A program made the translations under genes and the position numbers. This document shows, piece by piece, positions 7,783 to 15,698 of a DNA stretch of 61,002 nt (the first letter of the stretch is position 1; each line of letters begins with the position of its first letter). Under the pieces are notes generated by a model that saw only the letters and a program-made list of their open reading frames with translations, was not told the DNA's origin and ran no database searches. Source of the DNA: Bacteroidales bacterium (GTDB taxonomy: Bacteria > Bacteroidota > Bacteroidia > Bacteroidales > UBA932); the NCBI GenBank assembly GCA_022648545.1, contig JALCMP010000011.1:1-61002 (forward strand), in the 5' to 3' direction.

Positions 7783-9564
7783 ATGATACATTTTGTAACA
7801 CCTCAATATTTATTACTCATATTCGCTATTCCTTTTTTCTTTCTGTTGTATTACATGCATAGAAGAAGCAGGAAGAAAAAGGTCGCACTTATAGGAGATC
7901 CCAGGCTTGTCGGTAAATTGATGCCCGATTGTTCACGCGCCAAGGGATGGGTAAGGATATCGTTTTTTTCCATAGCATGGTTTTTCTTTATGATAGGTCT
8001 GGCAAGGCCGCAAATAGGAGCGAAGTTAAAGGATGTTCATCGTAAGGGGGCGGAGTTAATGATAGATCTTGATGTGTCTAATTCCATGCTGGCGCAGGAT
8101 TATTCTCCCAACAGACTGGAACGTGCCAAACTTGCCATTTCCCGTCTTGTTGACAAAATGAACAGAGACAGGATAGGTCTTGTTGTTTTTGCCGGTCAGT
8201 CTTTTGTTCAGCTGCCTATTACTGCGGACTATGTTTCTGCCAAGATATTTTTGAATTCTATTTCTACTGAGTCCGTTCCCGTTCAGGGAACTGCAATAGG
8301 GGATGCTATAAATACATCTGTAAAAAGTTTCGGATCTGAGGATGATGCCGTAAAAAATAATCGCGCGATAATAGTTATTTCTGATGGTGAAAATCATGAA
8401 GACGATGCCGTAGGTGCGGCCAGAGCTGCTGCCGAGAAAGGTATAAAGGTCTTTTGTATAGGAGTCGGAACTCCCGACGGGCAACCCATACCATATGACG
8501 GCGGTCTTCTTAAAGATAAGAAAGGTAATATAGTAGTTACCAAACTTAATGAAAAAATGCTCGAGGAAATTGCTGCGGCGGGCGGCGGAGCATATGTCCG
8601 TGCCGGGCAATCCGATTTCGGTCTGGGACCGATTCTTGAAGAACTTGAAAAACTTGAAAAGAAAGAATTTAAAACCCAGGTTTTTGAAGAATATGATGAA
8701 CAATATATGTATTTTCTTGCAATTGCTTTGTTTTTCTTTCTGCTGGAGTTTCTGGTAGGCGACAGGAAATTAGGTAAAAAAATTTTTATTCTTTTTCTTA
8801 TAGCCGGTTTGTCGGGATACGATTGTTTTGCGCAAACGGAGAAGAAAGAGGTGCGTAAGGGGAATCGCGAGTTCCGTAATAATCGTTTGAAAGAGGCCGA
8901 AATAGAATACAGAAAAGCTCTTGTGAAAGACTCTTCTTCGCTTAAGGCGAATTATAATCTGGGTAATACCCTGTATCGTCTTAAAGATCCGGCTTCTGCT
9001 TTAAAAAGTTATGGCACCATAGCAGATTCCGTATCACGTATTCCCTTTAAAGTGAATTGGAATACTGCCGATGACGACGGGTCCGGCGATTTTGCTTCCG
9101 ATTTTTATCATAATAAGGGAAATTCTTATTTGAGTCAGAAGAAATACGATAAGGCTATAGAGGCTTATAAGAATTCGCTGCGGCGGAATCCTGGAGATAT
9201 GGATACGAAAACCAATCTTGCCTATGCCCAAAAGATGCTGAAAGATCAGCAAAACAAGAACAAGGATAAAAATAAGAATAAACAAAAACAGGGACAGGAC
9301 AAAAACAAGAAAGGCAATAATAATAAACAGAATAACAACAAGGATAACAAAAAGCAGAACAAGAATCAGAATGGTCAAGATCCTAAGGAAAACAAGAACA
9401 GTCAAAATCAAAAAAACAAACAGGGAGGAAATGGGACCATGTCGCCTCAGGCGGCTCAGCAGATTCTGAAAGCTATGCAGGATAAGGAGAACGAGACGAG
9501 AGAGAAAGTAAAGGAAGAAAAAGCAAAGGCTTTGAAAAACAAACAAAAAGATAAAAATTGGTAG
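7783..9564 (+). CDS. batB: BatB-BatC fusion: VWA protein joined to an exported TPR protein
   Basis: In most relatives BatB and BatC are separate genes; here one 593-residue frame encodes both. Residues 1-330 repeat the BatA plan: helices at about 8-24 and 58-74, metal site DVSNS at 97-101, and a closing helix about 309-329. Directly after it, GKKIFILFLIAGLSGYDCFA (about 333-352) looks like the signal peptide of a former BatC. TPR repeats follow (about 355-480), then a lysine/asparagine/glutamine tract to about 555 and a charged end. An AAGGAG site precedes the start. There is no candidate start codon at the junction, so the fusion is real unless the assembly has an error there. Confidence 0.88.
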   Translation: MIHFVTPQYLLLIFAIPFFFLLYYMHRRSRKKKVALIGDPRLVGKLMPDCSRAKGWVRISFFSIAWFFFMIGLARPQIGAKLKDVHRKGAELMIDLDVSNSMLAQDYSPNRLERAKLAISRLVDKMNRDRIGLVVFAGQSFVQLPITADYVSAKIFLNSISTESVPVQGTAIGDAINTSVKSFGSEDDAVKNNRAIIVISDGENHEDDAVGAARAAAEKGIKVFCIGVGTPDGQPIPYDGGLLKDKKGNIVVTKLNEKMLEEIAAAGGGAYVRAGQSDFGLGPILEELEKLEKKEFKTQVFEEYDEQYMYFLAIALFFFLLEFLVGDRKLGKKIFILFLIAGLSGYDCFAQTEKKEVRKGNREFRNNRLKEAEIEYRKALVKDSSSLKANYNLGNTLYRLKDPASALKSYGTIADSVSRIPFKVNWNTADDDGSGDFASDFYHNKGNSYLSQKKYDKAIEAYKNSLRRNPGDMDTKTNLAYAQKMLKDQQNKNKDKNKNKQKQGQDKNKKGNNNKQNNNKDNKKQNKNQNGQDPKENKNSQNQKNKQGGNGTMSPQAAQQILKAMQDKENETREKVKEEKAKALKNKQKDKNW

Positions 9565-9596
9565 TTGCCATGAATTTGATATTTAATGATATTAAC

Positions 9597-11459
9597 ATGA
9601 AACCGTTGCGTCTGCCGAAAAGGATAGCAGCTCTATTTGTATTGCTTTTTTCGGTTTCCTTCTTGTCGGCGCAATCTCTTACCGTAGAGGCGCCTCAGAT
9701 AGTTGCCCGCAATGAAGTTTTTAAGGTGGTATTTTCTACAAATACGGACGTTGAGAGTTTCAGCAGACCCGCTATTTCAGGAGCCACTGTTCTTGCAGGG
9801 CCTATTCCACAAACCTTTCACAGTACTTCTTTCGTAAACGGTAAGAGGTCGGAATCGTATCAGTTCAGCTATATATATACTCTTCAGGCTTCCGAGCTGG
9901 GCAAAGTGAAAATTTCACCGGCTTCAGTCGTTATAAAAGGGAAAACATATTCTTCAAAAAGCGTAACGATAGAAGTAGTAGCCGCACAGAAAAATAATTC
10001 CGGGAATCAGGGTCAGGCATATTCCGGTGATCCTTTCGATGATTTTTTCAATGATGGATCTCCTTCCGGCAATGGACACGGGACTATTACAGCTTCCGAT
10101 CTCTTCTTGAAATTGTCTTTGAATAAGACCAGGGTCGTAAAAGGTGAAGCAATAGTTGCCGTTCTTAAACTTTATGTTAATCCGGGCATAGGAGTTAGCG
10201 GTTTCGAGGATATAAAATTCCCGGTATTCAACGGGTTCTGGAGTCAGGAAATACAAACTCCGCAAACAGTAAATTTCTCCAGGGAAAATTATCATAATAA
10301 AATTTATAATTCGGCTGTTCTGCGGAAATATGTGCTTATCCCGCAGCAGTCCGGTAATATAAAGATAGGGACCTCTGAACTGGTTTGCCAGTTGCGCATA
10401 GGCTCATCCGGTGGGGGAAACAGTATCTTTGATGATTTTTTCGATCATTATCAAACTGTAAAAAAGAGAGTTGTTACATCTCCGATCATGGTACATGTCT
10501 TGCCTCTTCCATCCGGTGCTCCGGCTTCGTTCAAAGGCGGCGTAGGACATTTTTCCATGAAAGCATCTTTAAGCCGCGACAGCGTTAGAGCTCATGAAGC
10601 GGCATCTGTGAATGTAGTTATATCCGGCGAAGGTAATCTCAATCTTATAGAAAAACCTGATTTGCGTTTCCCCGCCGATTTCGAATCATATGATGTTAAG
10701 ACCAATAATAATTTCAATAGCGGAATAAAAGGCTCGTCGGGAAGCAAGAGTTTCGAATATCCGTTTATTCCGAGAAGCAAGGGGAATTTTGTAATTCCGC
10801 CCGTTATATTCAGCTATTATGATGTGGAGGCTAAGAGATATAGGACAATAGCCAGCGATTCCTTAAGGTTTAAGGTTACTAAGGGAGATGATTCCACGGC
10901 CGGTCCTGTAATACAGGGCATTGATAAAAAAGATGTTGCTACTCTGGGCAACGATATACGTTATATCGTAACTGCGTCTCCTCATCTTGTGCGGCGCGGA
11001 GCCATGTTTGTAGCCGGCTGGCTGTTTTATATGATTATTATTCTCATCATGATACTTTATTTGTTTACGAATGCCTTGTTTTTGCGCATGATAAAACTAA
11101 GGGGGGATGTGAGGCGTACGAAGAACAGAAAGGCTAATAAAATTGCCGGAGCGAGATTGCGCAAGGCGAAATCATTTATGAAGGATAATGACATGCCTCA
11201 GTTTTACGAGGAATTGCACAAGGCTCTTCTTGGGTATGTAAGTGATAAGTTGTCAATACAGTTTGCTGATATGCAGAGGGAAACAATACAGGAGATATTG
11301 CAGGAAAAAGGTGTTTCTTCCGAAAGCATAAAGGCTTTTACGGATCTTCTGGATATTTGTGAAATGGAAAGGTATTCGCCGAAGGCGGAAGAAGGAGCGA
11401 TGGGAACCATATATGAGAAGGCGATAGATGTAATTTCCAATTTAGAAAATAAGCTTTAG
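9597..11459 (+). CDS. batD: BatD, large exported protein of the Bat cluster
   Basis: A 620-residue protein of the BatD (oxygen tolerance) family. I chose the ATG at 9597 because it gives a classic signal peptide (MKPLRLPKRIAALFVLLFSV, cleaved after LSAQ). Codons upstream (TTG 9558, ATG 9570) would add an acidic, non-signal extension. The exported part is a series of beta-sandwich domains to about residue 465, followed by one transmembrane helix (VAGWLFYMIIILIMILYLFT) and a cytosolic tail with a conserved helical bundle (FYEELHKALLGYVSDKL). It has a low-complexity GDPFDDFFNDGSPSGNG loop near residue 155. batE starts two bases after its stop. Confidence 0.88.
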   Translation: MKPLRLPKRIAALFVLLFSVSFLSAQSLTVEAPQIVARNEVFKVVFSTNTDVESFSRPAISGATVLAGPIPQTFHSTSFVNGKRSESYQFSYIYTLQASELGKVKISPASVVIKGKTYSSKSVTIEVVAAQKNNSGNQGQAYSGDPFDDFFNDGSPSGNGHGTITASDLFLKLSLNKTRVVKGEAIVAVLKLYVNPGIGVSGFEDIKFPVFNGFWSQEIQTPQTVNFSRENYHNKIYNSAVLRKYVLIPQQSGNIKIGTSELVCQLRIGSSGGGNSIFDDFFDHYQTVKKRVVTSPIMVHVLPLPSGAPASFKGGVGHFSMKASLSRDSVRAHEAASVNVVISGEGNLNLIEKPDLRFPADFESYDVKTNNNFNSGIKGSSGSKSFEYPFIPRSKGNFVIPPVIFSYYDVEAKRYRTIASDSLRFKVTKGDDSTAGPVIQGIDKKDVATLGNDIRYIVTASPHLVRRGAMFVAGWLFYMIIILIMILYLFTNALFLRMIKLRGDVRRTKNRKANKIAGARLRKAKSFMKDNDMPQFYEELHKALLGYVSDKLSIQFADMQRETIQEILQEKGVSSESIKAFTDLLDICEMERYSPKAEEGAMGTIYEKAIDVISNLENKL

Positions 11460-11461
11460 AG

Positions 11462-12220
11462 ATGAAAAAGACATCATTCTTATTTATCATTTTATTATTT
11501 GCCACGGCCGCGTTCGGTGCCGCCGATACAGATTCCCTGTGGATCAAGGGCAATGATGCATATTCCATGGGTGAATATGATAAGGCACTGGAAGATTATT
11601 CCGAAATAGAGCAGAACGGGAAGATCTCGGCACGATTGTTCTATAACATAGGTAATTCTTATTATAAATTGAACAAGACGGGGAAGTCTATATTATACTA
11701 TGAAAAAGCTCTGAAATTAGATCCGTCTGGCAAGGATATAATTAATAATCTTGAAGTTGCTAAATTAAAGACCCTCGATAAAATAGATACCGTCCCTGAA
11801 TTCGTTATGGCAACCTGGATTAAGGATCTGCGCAATCTTATGTCTTCTAACAATTGGGCTTATCTTTGTCTTGTCTTCTTTCTGGTTACCGTACTGTTAC
11901 TTTTGCTTTTTAAGTTTGCACCTAATCCCGGACAGCGAAAAGTCTCTTTTATAATGGCATGCCTTTCGATCTTTGTTTCTGTAGTCTTATTCCTGTTCTC
12001 TTTTTCCTTATACCGAAATTCTGTAAGTGAAAAATATGCGATAGTAACCAATTCATTCAGTAATGTTAAAAGTGCCCCAAGCACGGACGGAAACAATATA
12101 TTCATAATACACGAAGGAACAAAGGTAGAATTGCTCGATAAAGTGGGAGAGTGGAAGCGTGTAGAACTTTCCGACGGGCGTCAGGGATGGATCCTTTCTT
12201 CAGATATAGAAATAATTTGA
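11462..12220 (+). CDS. batE: BatE, TPR protein with a C-terminal SH3-like domain
   Basis: The last classical Bat gene. The 252 residues begin with a signal peptide (about 1-19), then two or three TPR units (about 25-100) on the periplasmic side, two transmembrane helices (about 127-147 and 157-180), and an SH3-like domain (about 190-252) with the GTKVELLDKVGEWKRVEL and GRQGWILSSDIEII strands. Such bacterial SH3 domains often bind peptidoglycan or proteins in the envelope. It starts two bases after batD, so translation is probably coupled. It may form a complex with the VWA and TPR partners; this is inferred from operon structure. Confidence 0.87.
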   Translation: MKKTSFLFIILLFATAAFGAADTDSLWIKGNDAYSMGEYDKALEDYSEIEQNGKISARLFYNIGNSYYKLNKTGKSILYYEKALKLDPSGKDIINNLEVAKLKTLDKIDTVPEFVMATWIKDLRNLMSSNNWAYLCLVFFLVTVLLLLLFKFAPNPGQRKVSFIMACLSIFVSVVLFLFSFSLYRNSVSEKYAIVTNSFSNVKSAPSTDGNNIFIIHEGTKVELLDKVGEWKRVELSDGRQGWILSSDIEII

Positions 12221-12237
12221 TCTAAAACATATTAGTT

Positions 12238-14211
12238 ATGAAAAACTTTTCAGCAAAACACAGATTTTATTTATTTCTTTCGGTTGTTTTTTCCCTTTTA
12301 TGTATTAACGCCTATTCGAGCGATATTATTGCAGGTAATGATTCTACATCGAGCCGGGCGCGCTTTGGTTCTGCAGGACAGCCGTTCAGATTTGCATTTC
12401 TTACGGATACGCATATTTCCATAGGTTATAAGAGCATTAAAGATTTACAGGAATGTATTTCGGATATAAACTCAAGGAAAGATTTGAGTTTTGCGGTTTT
12501 TAACGGAGATATTACGAATTTTGGAAGCGATGCCGAAATATACGAAGCGAAAAAAATTATAAGCAGGCTTAAAATTCCATATTTTATAATAGCCGGGAAT
12601 CATGACGCCAACTGGTCTGAGAGCGGATGCAATACTTTCAAAAAAGTCTTCGGTTATGAGCGTTTTAAGTTCGAGGCCGGGGGTATAATATTTATAGGAA
12701 CTAACAGTGGTCCGAATATGAGAATGTCCCCTGCGCTTGTTCCGCACGACAGCATGCTTTGGCTGGATTCTCTTTCCGCAACGATAGGAAAAAAACAGCC
12801 GGTCTTCTTTTTTAATCATTATCCGGTGGATAATTCCATATTGAATTATTCCGATTTGCTGTCGATTCTGAAAAGGATGAATACCCAGATTATTTTCACC
12901 GGACATTTGCACGCCAACAAAGTGAAGGATTATGAAGGAATCCCGGGATTTGTGGGTAGATCTACTTTGCATGGACGGAATTATGGTACAGGTTATACTA
13001 TAGTGGATGTGAGGGGGTCTTTAGTCTCTTTCAGCGAGCGCAGGGAGATAACTCCGGCAGCCGTCGGAGAAAAAGGCCGCATTTCAGGTAAGCCTGTTTG
13101 GAAAACTCTTGATCCCTGGTACGTAATAAGAATGAGCCGCGGAGTTCCTTTTGATGATTCAATAAAATATCCGGGACCCGATTTTACGGTAAATTCCGAA
13201 TATCCTGGCGTTAAGACCGTCTGGAAGGTGCATGACCTTGCAGATGTGGGAGCCGGTGCCGCTGCCGTAACGGACAGGTCCGGAAATCTTAAGCAGGTAA
13301 TATATGATGATGAGAAGGGTATGGTTTTCGCCTTTTCTGCCGACGGACACCGTTTGTGGCAATTCGATACCGGGAATAAAATATTTTCTACACCTGCGGT
13401 TCAATCCGGAATTGCCGTGGTTGGATGTTCCGACGGTTTTATTTACGCTTTGAATACGGCTGACGGAAAACTTAAATGGAAATACAAGTGTGATAAGTCC
13501 GTTCTAGCTTCTCCTGCGATATTCCGCGGAAAAATATATATTGGGGCTTCCGACGGAAAATTCAGGGCACTGGCTTTGAAAACAGGCAAGTTGATATGGG
13601 AATATGACGGGGTAGGGGGATTTGTCGAAACCCGTGCTTTAGTGGACCGAAAACAGGTCGTATTCGGAGACTGGGCCAATACTCTGTATTCTCTGGATCC
13701 CGGAACCGGAAAGTTACAATGGAAATGGAGAAACGATTACAAAGGCAAAATGTATTCTCCTGCATCCGTTTGGCCGGTAAAAGCTAACGGACATATAATG
13801 ATAGCTACACCTGAACGAGTTTCCTACGGTATAGATGCAAAAACGGGCAGGCAGTTGTGGCGCATTGAAGGTGGCCGCGAATCAATAGGCCTGTCGGCTG
13901 ACAAGAAATGCTATTATGTTAAGTTTATGCGTGATACGGTAGCTGCTTTCGGAACGGAAAGCCCCGATGTACAATGGAAAGTATCCGCCGGATTCGGATA
14001 TGAAATATCTCCTTCACCCATAGCCTCAGATGACAAAACGGTTTTCGTTCCTACGGATAAGGGATACGTAATAGCACTTGATGCAAAAGACGGCAGTCTG
14101 TTGTGGAAGCACAGGATATCTGTAGGACTTATAAATAATATAGTTCCCCTGGGGGGGCGCCGTATTCTGGTAAGTTCCATGGATGGATATATCTCTTTAC
14201 TCCAATATTAA
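12238..14211 (+). CDS. Exported metallophosphoesterase fused to a PQQ-type beta-propeller
   Basis: A 657-residue protein with a signal peptide (about 1-28). Residues 50-290 are a calcineurin-like phosphoesterase with all metal ligands: D57-T-H59, GD 90-91, GNHD 120-123, H194 and GHLH 222-225. Residues about 300-657 are repeats of the PQQ or PilB-like propeller type (YALNTADGKLKWKY, FRALALKTGKLIWEY, YSLDPGTGKLQWKW, IALDAKDGSLLWKH). There are no PQQ-enzyme catalytic residues I can point to, so the propeller is probably a binding module. It lies 18 bases after batE on the same strand and may be co-transcribed with the Bat genes. The substrate is unknown; periplasmic or surface location is inferred from the signal peptide. 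Confidence 0.85.
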   Translation: MKNFSAKHRFYLFLSVVFSLLCINAYSSDIIAGNDSTSSRARFGSAGQPFRFAFLTDTHISIGYKSIKDLQECISDINSRKDLSFAVFNGDITNFGSDAEIYEAKKIISRLKIPYFIIAGNHDANWSESGCNTFKKVFGYERFKFEAGGIIFIGTNSGPNMRMSPALVPHDSMLWLDSLSATIGKKQPVFFFNHYPVDNSILNYSDLLSILKRMNTQIIFTGHLHANKVKDYEGIPGFVGRSTLHGRNYGTGYTIVDVRGSLVSFSERREITPAAVGEKGRISGKPVWKTLDPWYVIRMSRGVPFDDSIKYPGPDFTVNSEYPGVKTVWKVHDLADVGAGAAAVTDRSGNLKQVIYDDEKGMVFAFSADGHRLWQFDTGNKIFSTPAVQSGIAVVGCSDGFIYALNTADGKLKWKYKCDKSVLASPAIFRGKIYIGASDGKFRALALKTGKLIWEYDGVGGFVETRALVDRKQVVFGDWANTLYSLDPGTGKLQWKWRNDYKGKMYSPASVWPVKANGHIMIATPERVSYGIDAKTGRQLWRIEGGRESIGLSADKKCYYVKFMRDTVAAFGTESPDVQWKVSAGFGYEISPSPIASDDKTVFVPTDKGYVIALDAKDGSLLWKHRISVGLINNIVPLGGRRILVSSMDGYISLLQY

Positions 14212-14224
14212 TTGAGGGAAGGAT

Positions 14225-14911
14225 CTATTTTAGGTTTTCAACCGCTTCCGTAAATTTTTTCATTCCCGATGTTGCCTTATCCTTTATATGGGTAAGATTG
14301 GGGAGCGAAATGTTTATATCAGCCGGATCTACCAGAAATATTTTGCAATTCCCTCTTGTAAGAGTGACAAGTCCTGCTGCAGGGTATACCACGAGCGAAG
14401 TTCCTATGATAAGAAAAATATCGGCATTTTCAACTTCAGCTGCCGCTTCGGAAAGTTTGGGAACGCTTTCTCCGAACCATACTACGAAAGGTCTGAGCTG
14501 GCCGCCGTCGGGAGCTTTTTCTCCCATTTTAATGTCACCGTATCCGATGTCATATGTCCTTTCTTCGTTGAAAACGCTTCTTGCCTTCGTAAGTTCACCG
14601 TGAAGATGTATAACCCTGCTGCTGCCGGCCCTTTCGTGCAGATCGTCTATATTTTGCGTTATTACCGTTACGTCGAAATCTTTTTCAAGTGAAGCGATGA
14701 TTTTATGTGCTTCATTAGGGAGGGTATCTTTGAGTTTGCGGCGCATGCCGTTATAGAAATTTATCATTAGTTCAGGATTCCGTCTCCAGCCTTCCGTTGA
14801 GGCAACATCTTCCACCCTGTATTCTCCCCAAAGTCCGTTGTTGTCCCTGAATGTTTGTAATCCGCTTTCAGCACTAACGCCCGAGCCGGAAAGTACTACC
14901 AGTCTCTTCAT
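14225..14911 (-). CDS. Sir2-type NAD-dependent deacylase without zinc cysteines
   Basis: A 228-residue sirtuin. The NAD-binding motif (LSGSGVSAESGLQTFRD, about 7-23), QNID (86-89), the catalytic histidine H104 in HLHGE and the GTSLVVYPAAGL segment are present. Tyr53 and Arg57/Arg58 (FYNGMRR) resemble the Y-x-x-R pair that lets CobB and SIRT5 remove succinyl or malonyl groups, but with one extra residue between them. The zinc-binding cysteines of CobB are absent: the protein has a single cysteine (RGNCK). As I recall, zinc-free sirtuins of this kind are common in Bacteroidota. It is convergent with the preceding gene, 13 bases apart. Confidence 0.9.
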   Translation of the reverse strand: MKRLVVLSGSGVSAESGLQTFRDNNGLWGEYRVEDVASTEGWRRNPELMINFYNGMRRKLKDTLPNEAHKIIASLEKDFDVTVITQNIDDLHERAGSSRVIHLHGELTKARSVFNEERTYDIGYGDIKMGEKAPDGGQLRPFVVWFGESVPKLSEAAAEVENADIFLIIGTSLVVYPAAGLVTLTRGNCKIFLVDPADINISLPNLTHIKDKATSGMKKFTEAVENLK

Positions 14912-14971
14912 GTTTCATATATGTTTTATTTAAGTAAAAGTAATAAAAAAAGTAAAAAAAGGTTTATATTT

Positions 14972-15002
14972 TTTGCTATGAGGATAATTTATAGTACTTT
15001 TG
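14972..15002 (+). promoter_or_regulatory. Promoter of rplU-rpmA(-serS-ruvC)
   Basis: There is TTTG at 14972-14975, a 19-base spacer and TACTTTTG at 14995-15002, matching the phylum consensus. Transcription should begin near 15008-15010, giving a leader of about 85 bases before rplU. Confidence 0.75.
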
Positions 15003-15046
15003 TAACCCTAAAAATAGGCTGAAGGTAGTTAAGCTATTGAATAAGA

Positions 15047-15062
15047 GTTGATTAAAATCAAC
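15047..15062 (+). promoter_or_regulatory. Leader hairpin upstream of rplU
   Basis: GTTGATT-AA-AATCAAC forms a perfect seven-pair stem within the rplU leader and has no following U-run, so it is not a terminator. It could be part of a ribosomal-protein autoregulatory structure, but the sequence alone does not prove this. Confidence 0.35.
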
Positions 15063-15094
15063 CGCTTGCTGCCGTAACATTTAAAAACATATTT

Positions 15095-15403
15095 ATGTAC
15101 GCTATTGTTGATATTGCCGGAAAGCAATTCAAAGTGGAAGAAGGAAAAAGGATATACGTTTATCGTCTTCAGGACGAAGCGGGTTCTTCCGTAACCTTCG
15201 ACAAGGTAATGCTTACCGAAAAGGATGGTAAGATTAATGTAGGAAACCCATATATAAAGGGTGCTGTTGTAACCGCAAAGGTTCTAGATCATTTAAAGGG
15301 CAATAAGGTTATTGTATTCAAGAAGATCCGCCGTAAAGGTTTCGATAAGAAAAACGGTCATCGTCAATATTTGACTCAGATTGAAATAGAGTCCATCGCT
15401 TAA
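15095..15403 (+). CDS. rplU: 50S ribosomal protein L21
   Basis: L21 is a primary 23S rRNA-binding protein of the large subunit. The 102 residues match the family from end to end: [17 protein letters not shown] at the start, [11 protein letters not shown] with the following basic loop, and the [14 protein letters not shown] end. rpmA follows 13 bases downstream, the near-universal rplU-rpmA pairing, and serS and ruvC probably share the transcript. A consensus promoter lies at 14972-15002. Confidence 0.98.
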   Translation: MYAIVDIAGKQFKVEEGKRIYVYRLQDEAGSSVTFDKVMLTEKDGKINVGNPYIKGAVVTAKVLDHLKGNKVIVFKKIRRKGFDKKNGHRQYLTQIEIESIA

Positions 15404-15416
15404 AAATTTTAATGAT

Positions 15417-15680
15417 ATGGCACATAAGAAAGGTGTAGGTAGTTCTAAGAACGGCCGTGAATCACAAAGTAAAAGATTGGGTCTTAAGTTGTTCGGAGGT
15501 CAGGCAACTAAGGCTGGAAATATAATAGTACGTCAAAGAGGAACTGTTCATAATCCCGGACGCAATGTAGGAATGGGCAAAGATCATACTTTGTTCGCGC
15601 TTATAGACGGAATCGTTGTATTTAAGAAGAAAGGCGAAGACAAGTCCTATGTATCCGTGCTGCCTTTTGATAAAAAATAG
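15417..15680 (+). CDS. rpmA: 50S ribosomal protein L27
   Basis: L27 lies at the peptidyl-transferase centre, with its N-terminal tail close to the tRNA ends. The 87 residues begin [16 protein letters not shown] with no extra N-terminal peptide, so unlike staphylococcal L27 it needs no processing protease. The core [17 protein letters not shown] and [16 protein letters not shown] blocks are intact. It sits between rplU (13 bases upstream) and serS (18 bases downstream) in one apparent operon. Confidence 0.98.
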   Translation: MAHKKGVGSSKNGRESQSKRLGLKLFGGQATKAGNIIVRQRGTVHNPGRNVGMGKDHTLFALIDGIVVFKKKGEDKSYVSVLPFDKK

Positions 15681-15698
15681 ACGGAAACGTAATCCGAT

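Noticed and set aside
9034-9546. A 170-codon hydrophobic frame on the minus strand that looks like a membrane protein
   Set aside because: It is the complement of the A-rich lysine/asparagine tract of BatB-BatC, which gives leucine, isoleucine and phenylalanine on the other strand. It is a composition artefact.
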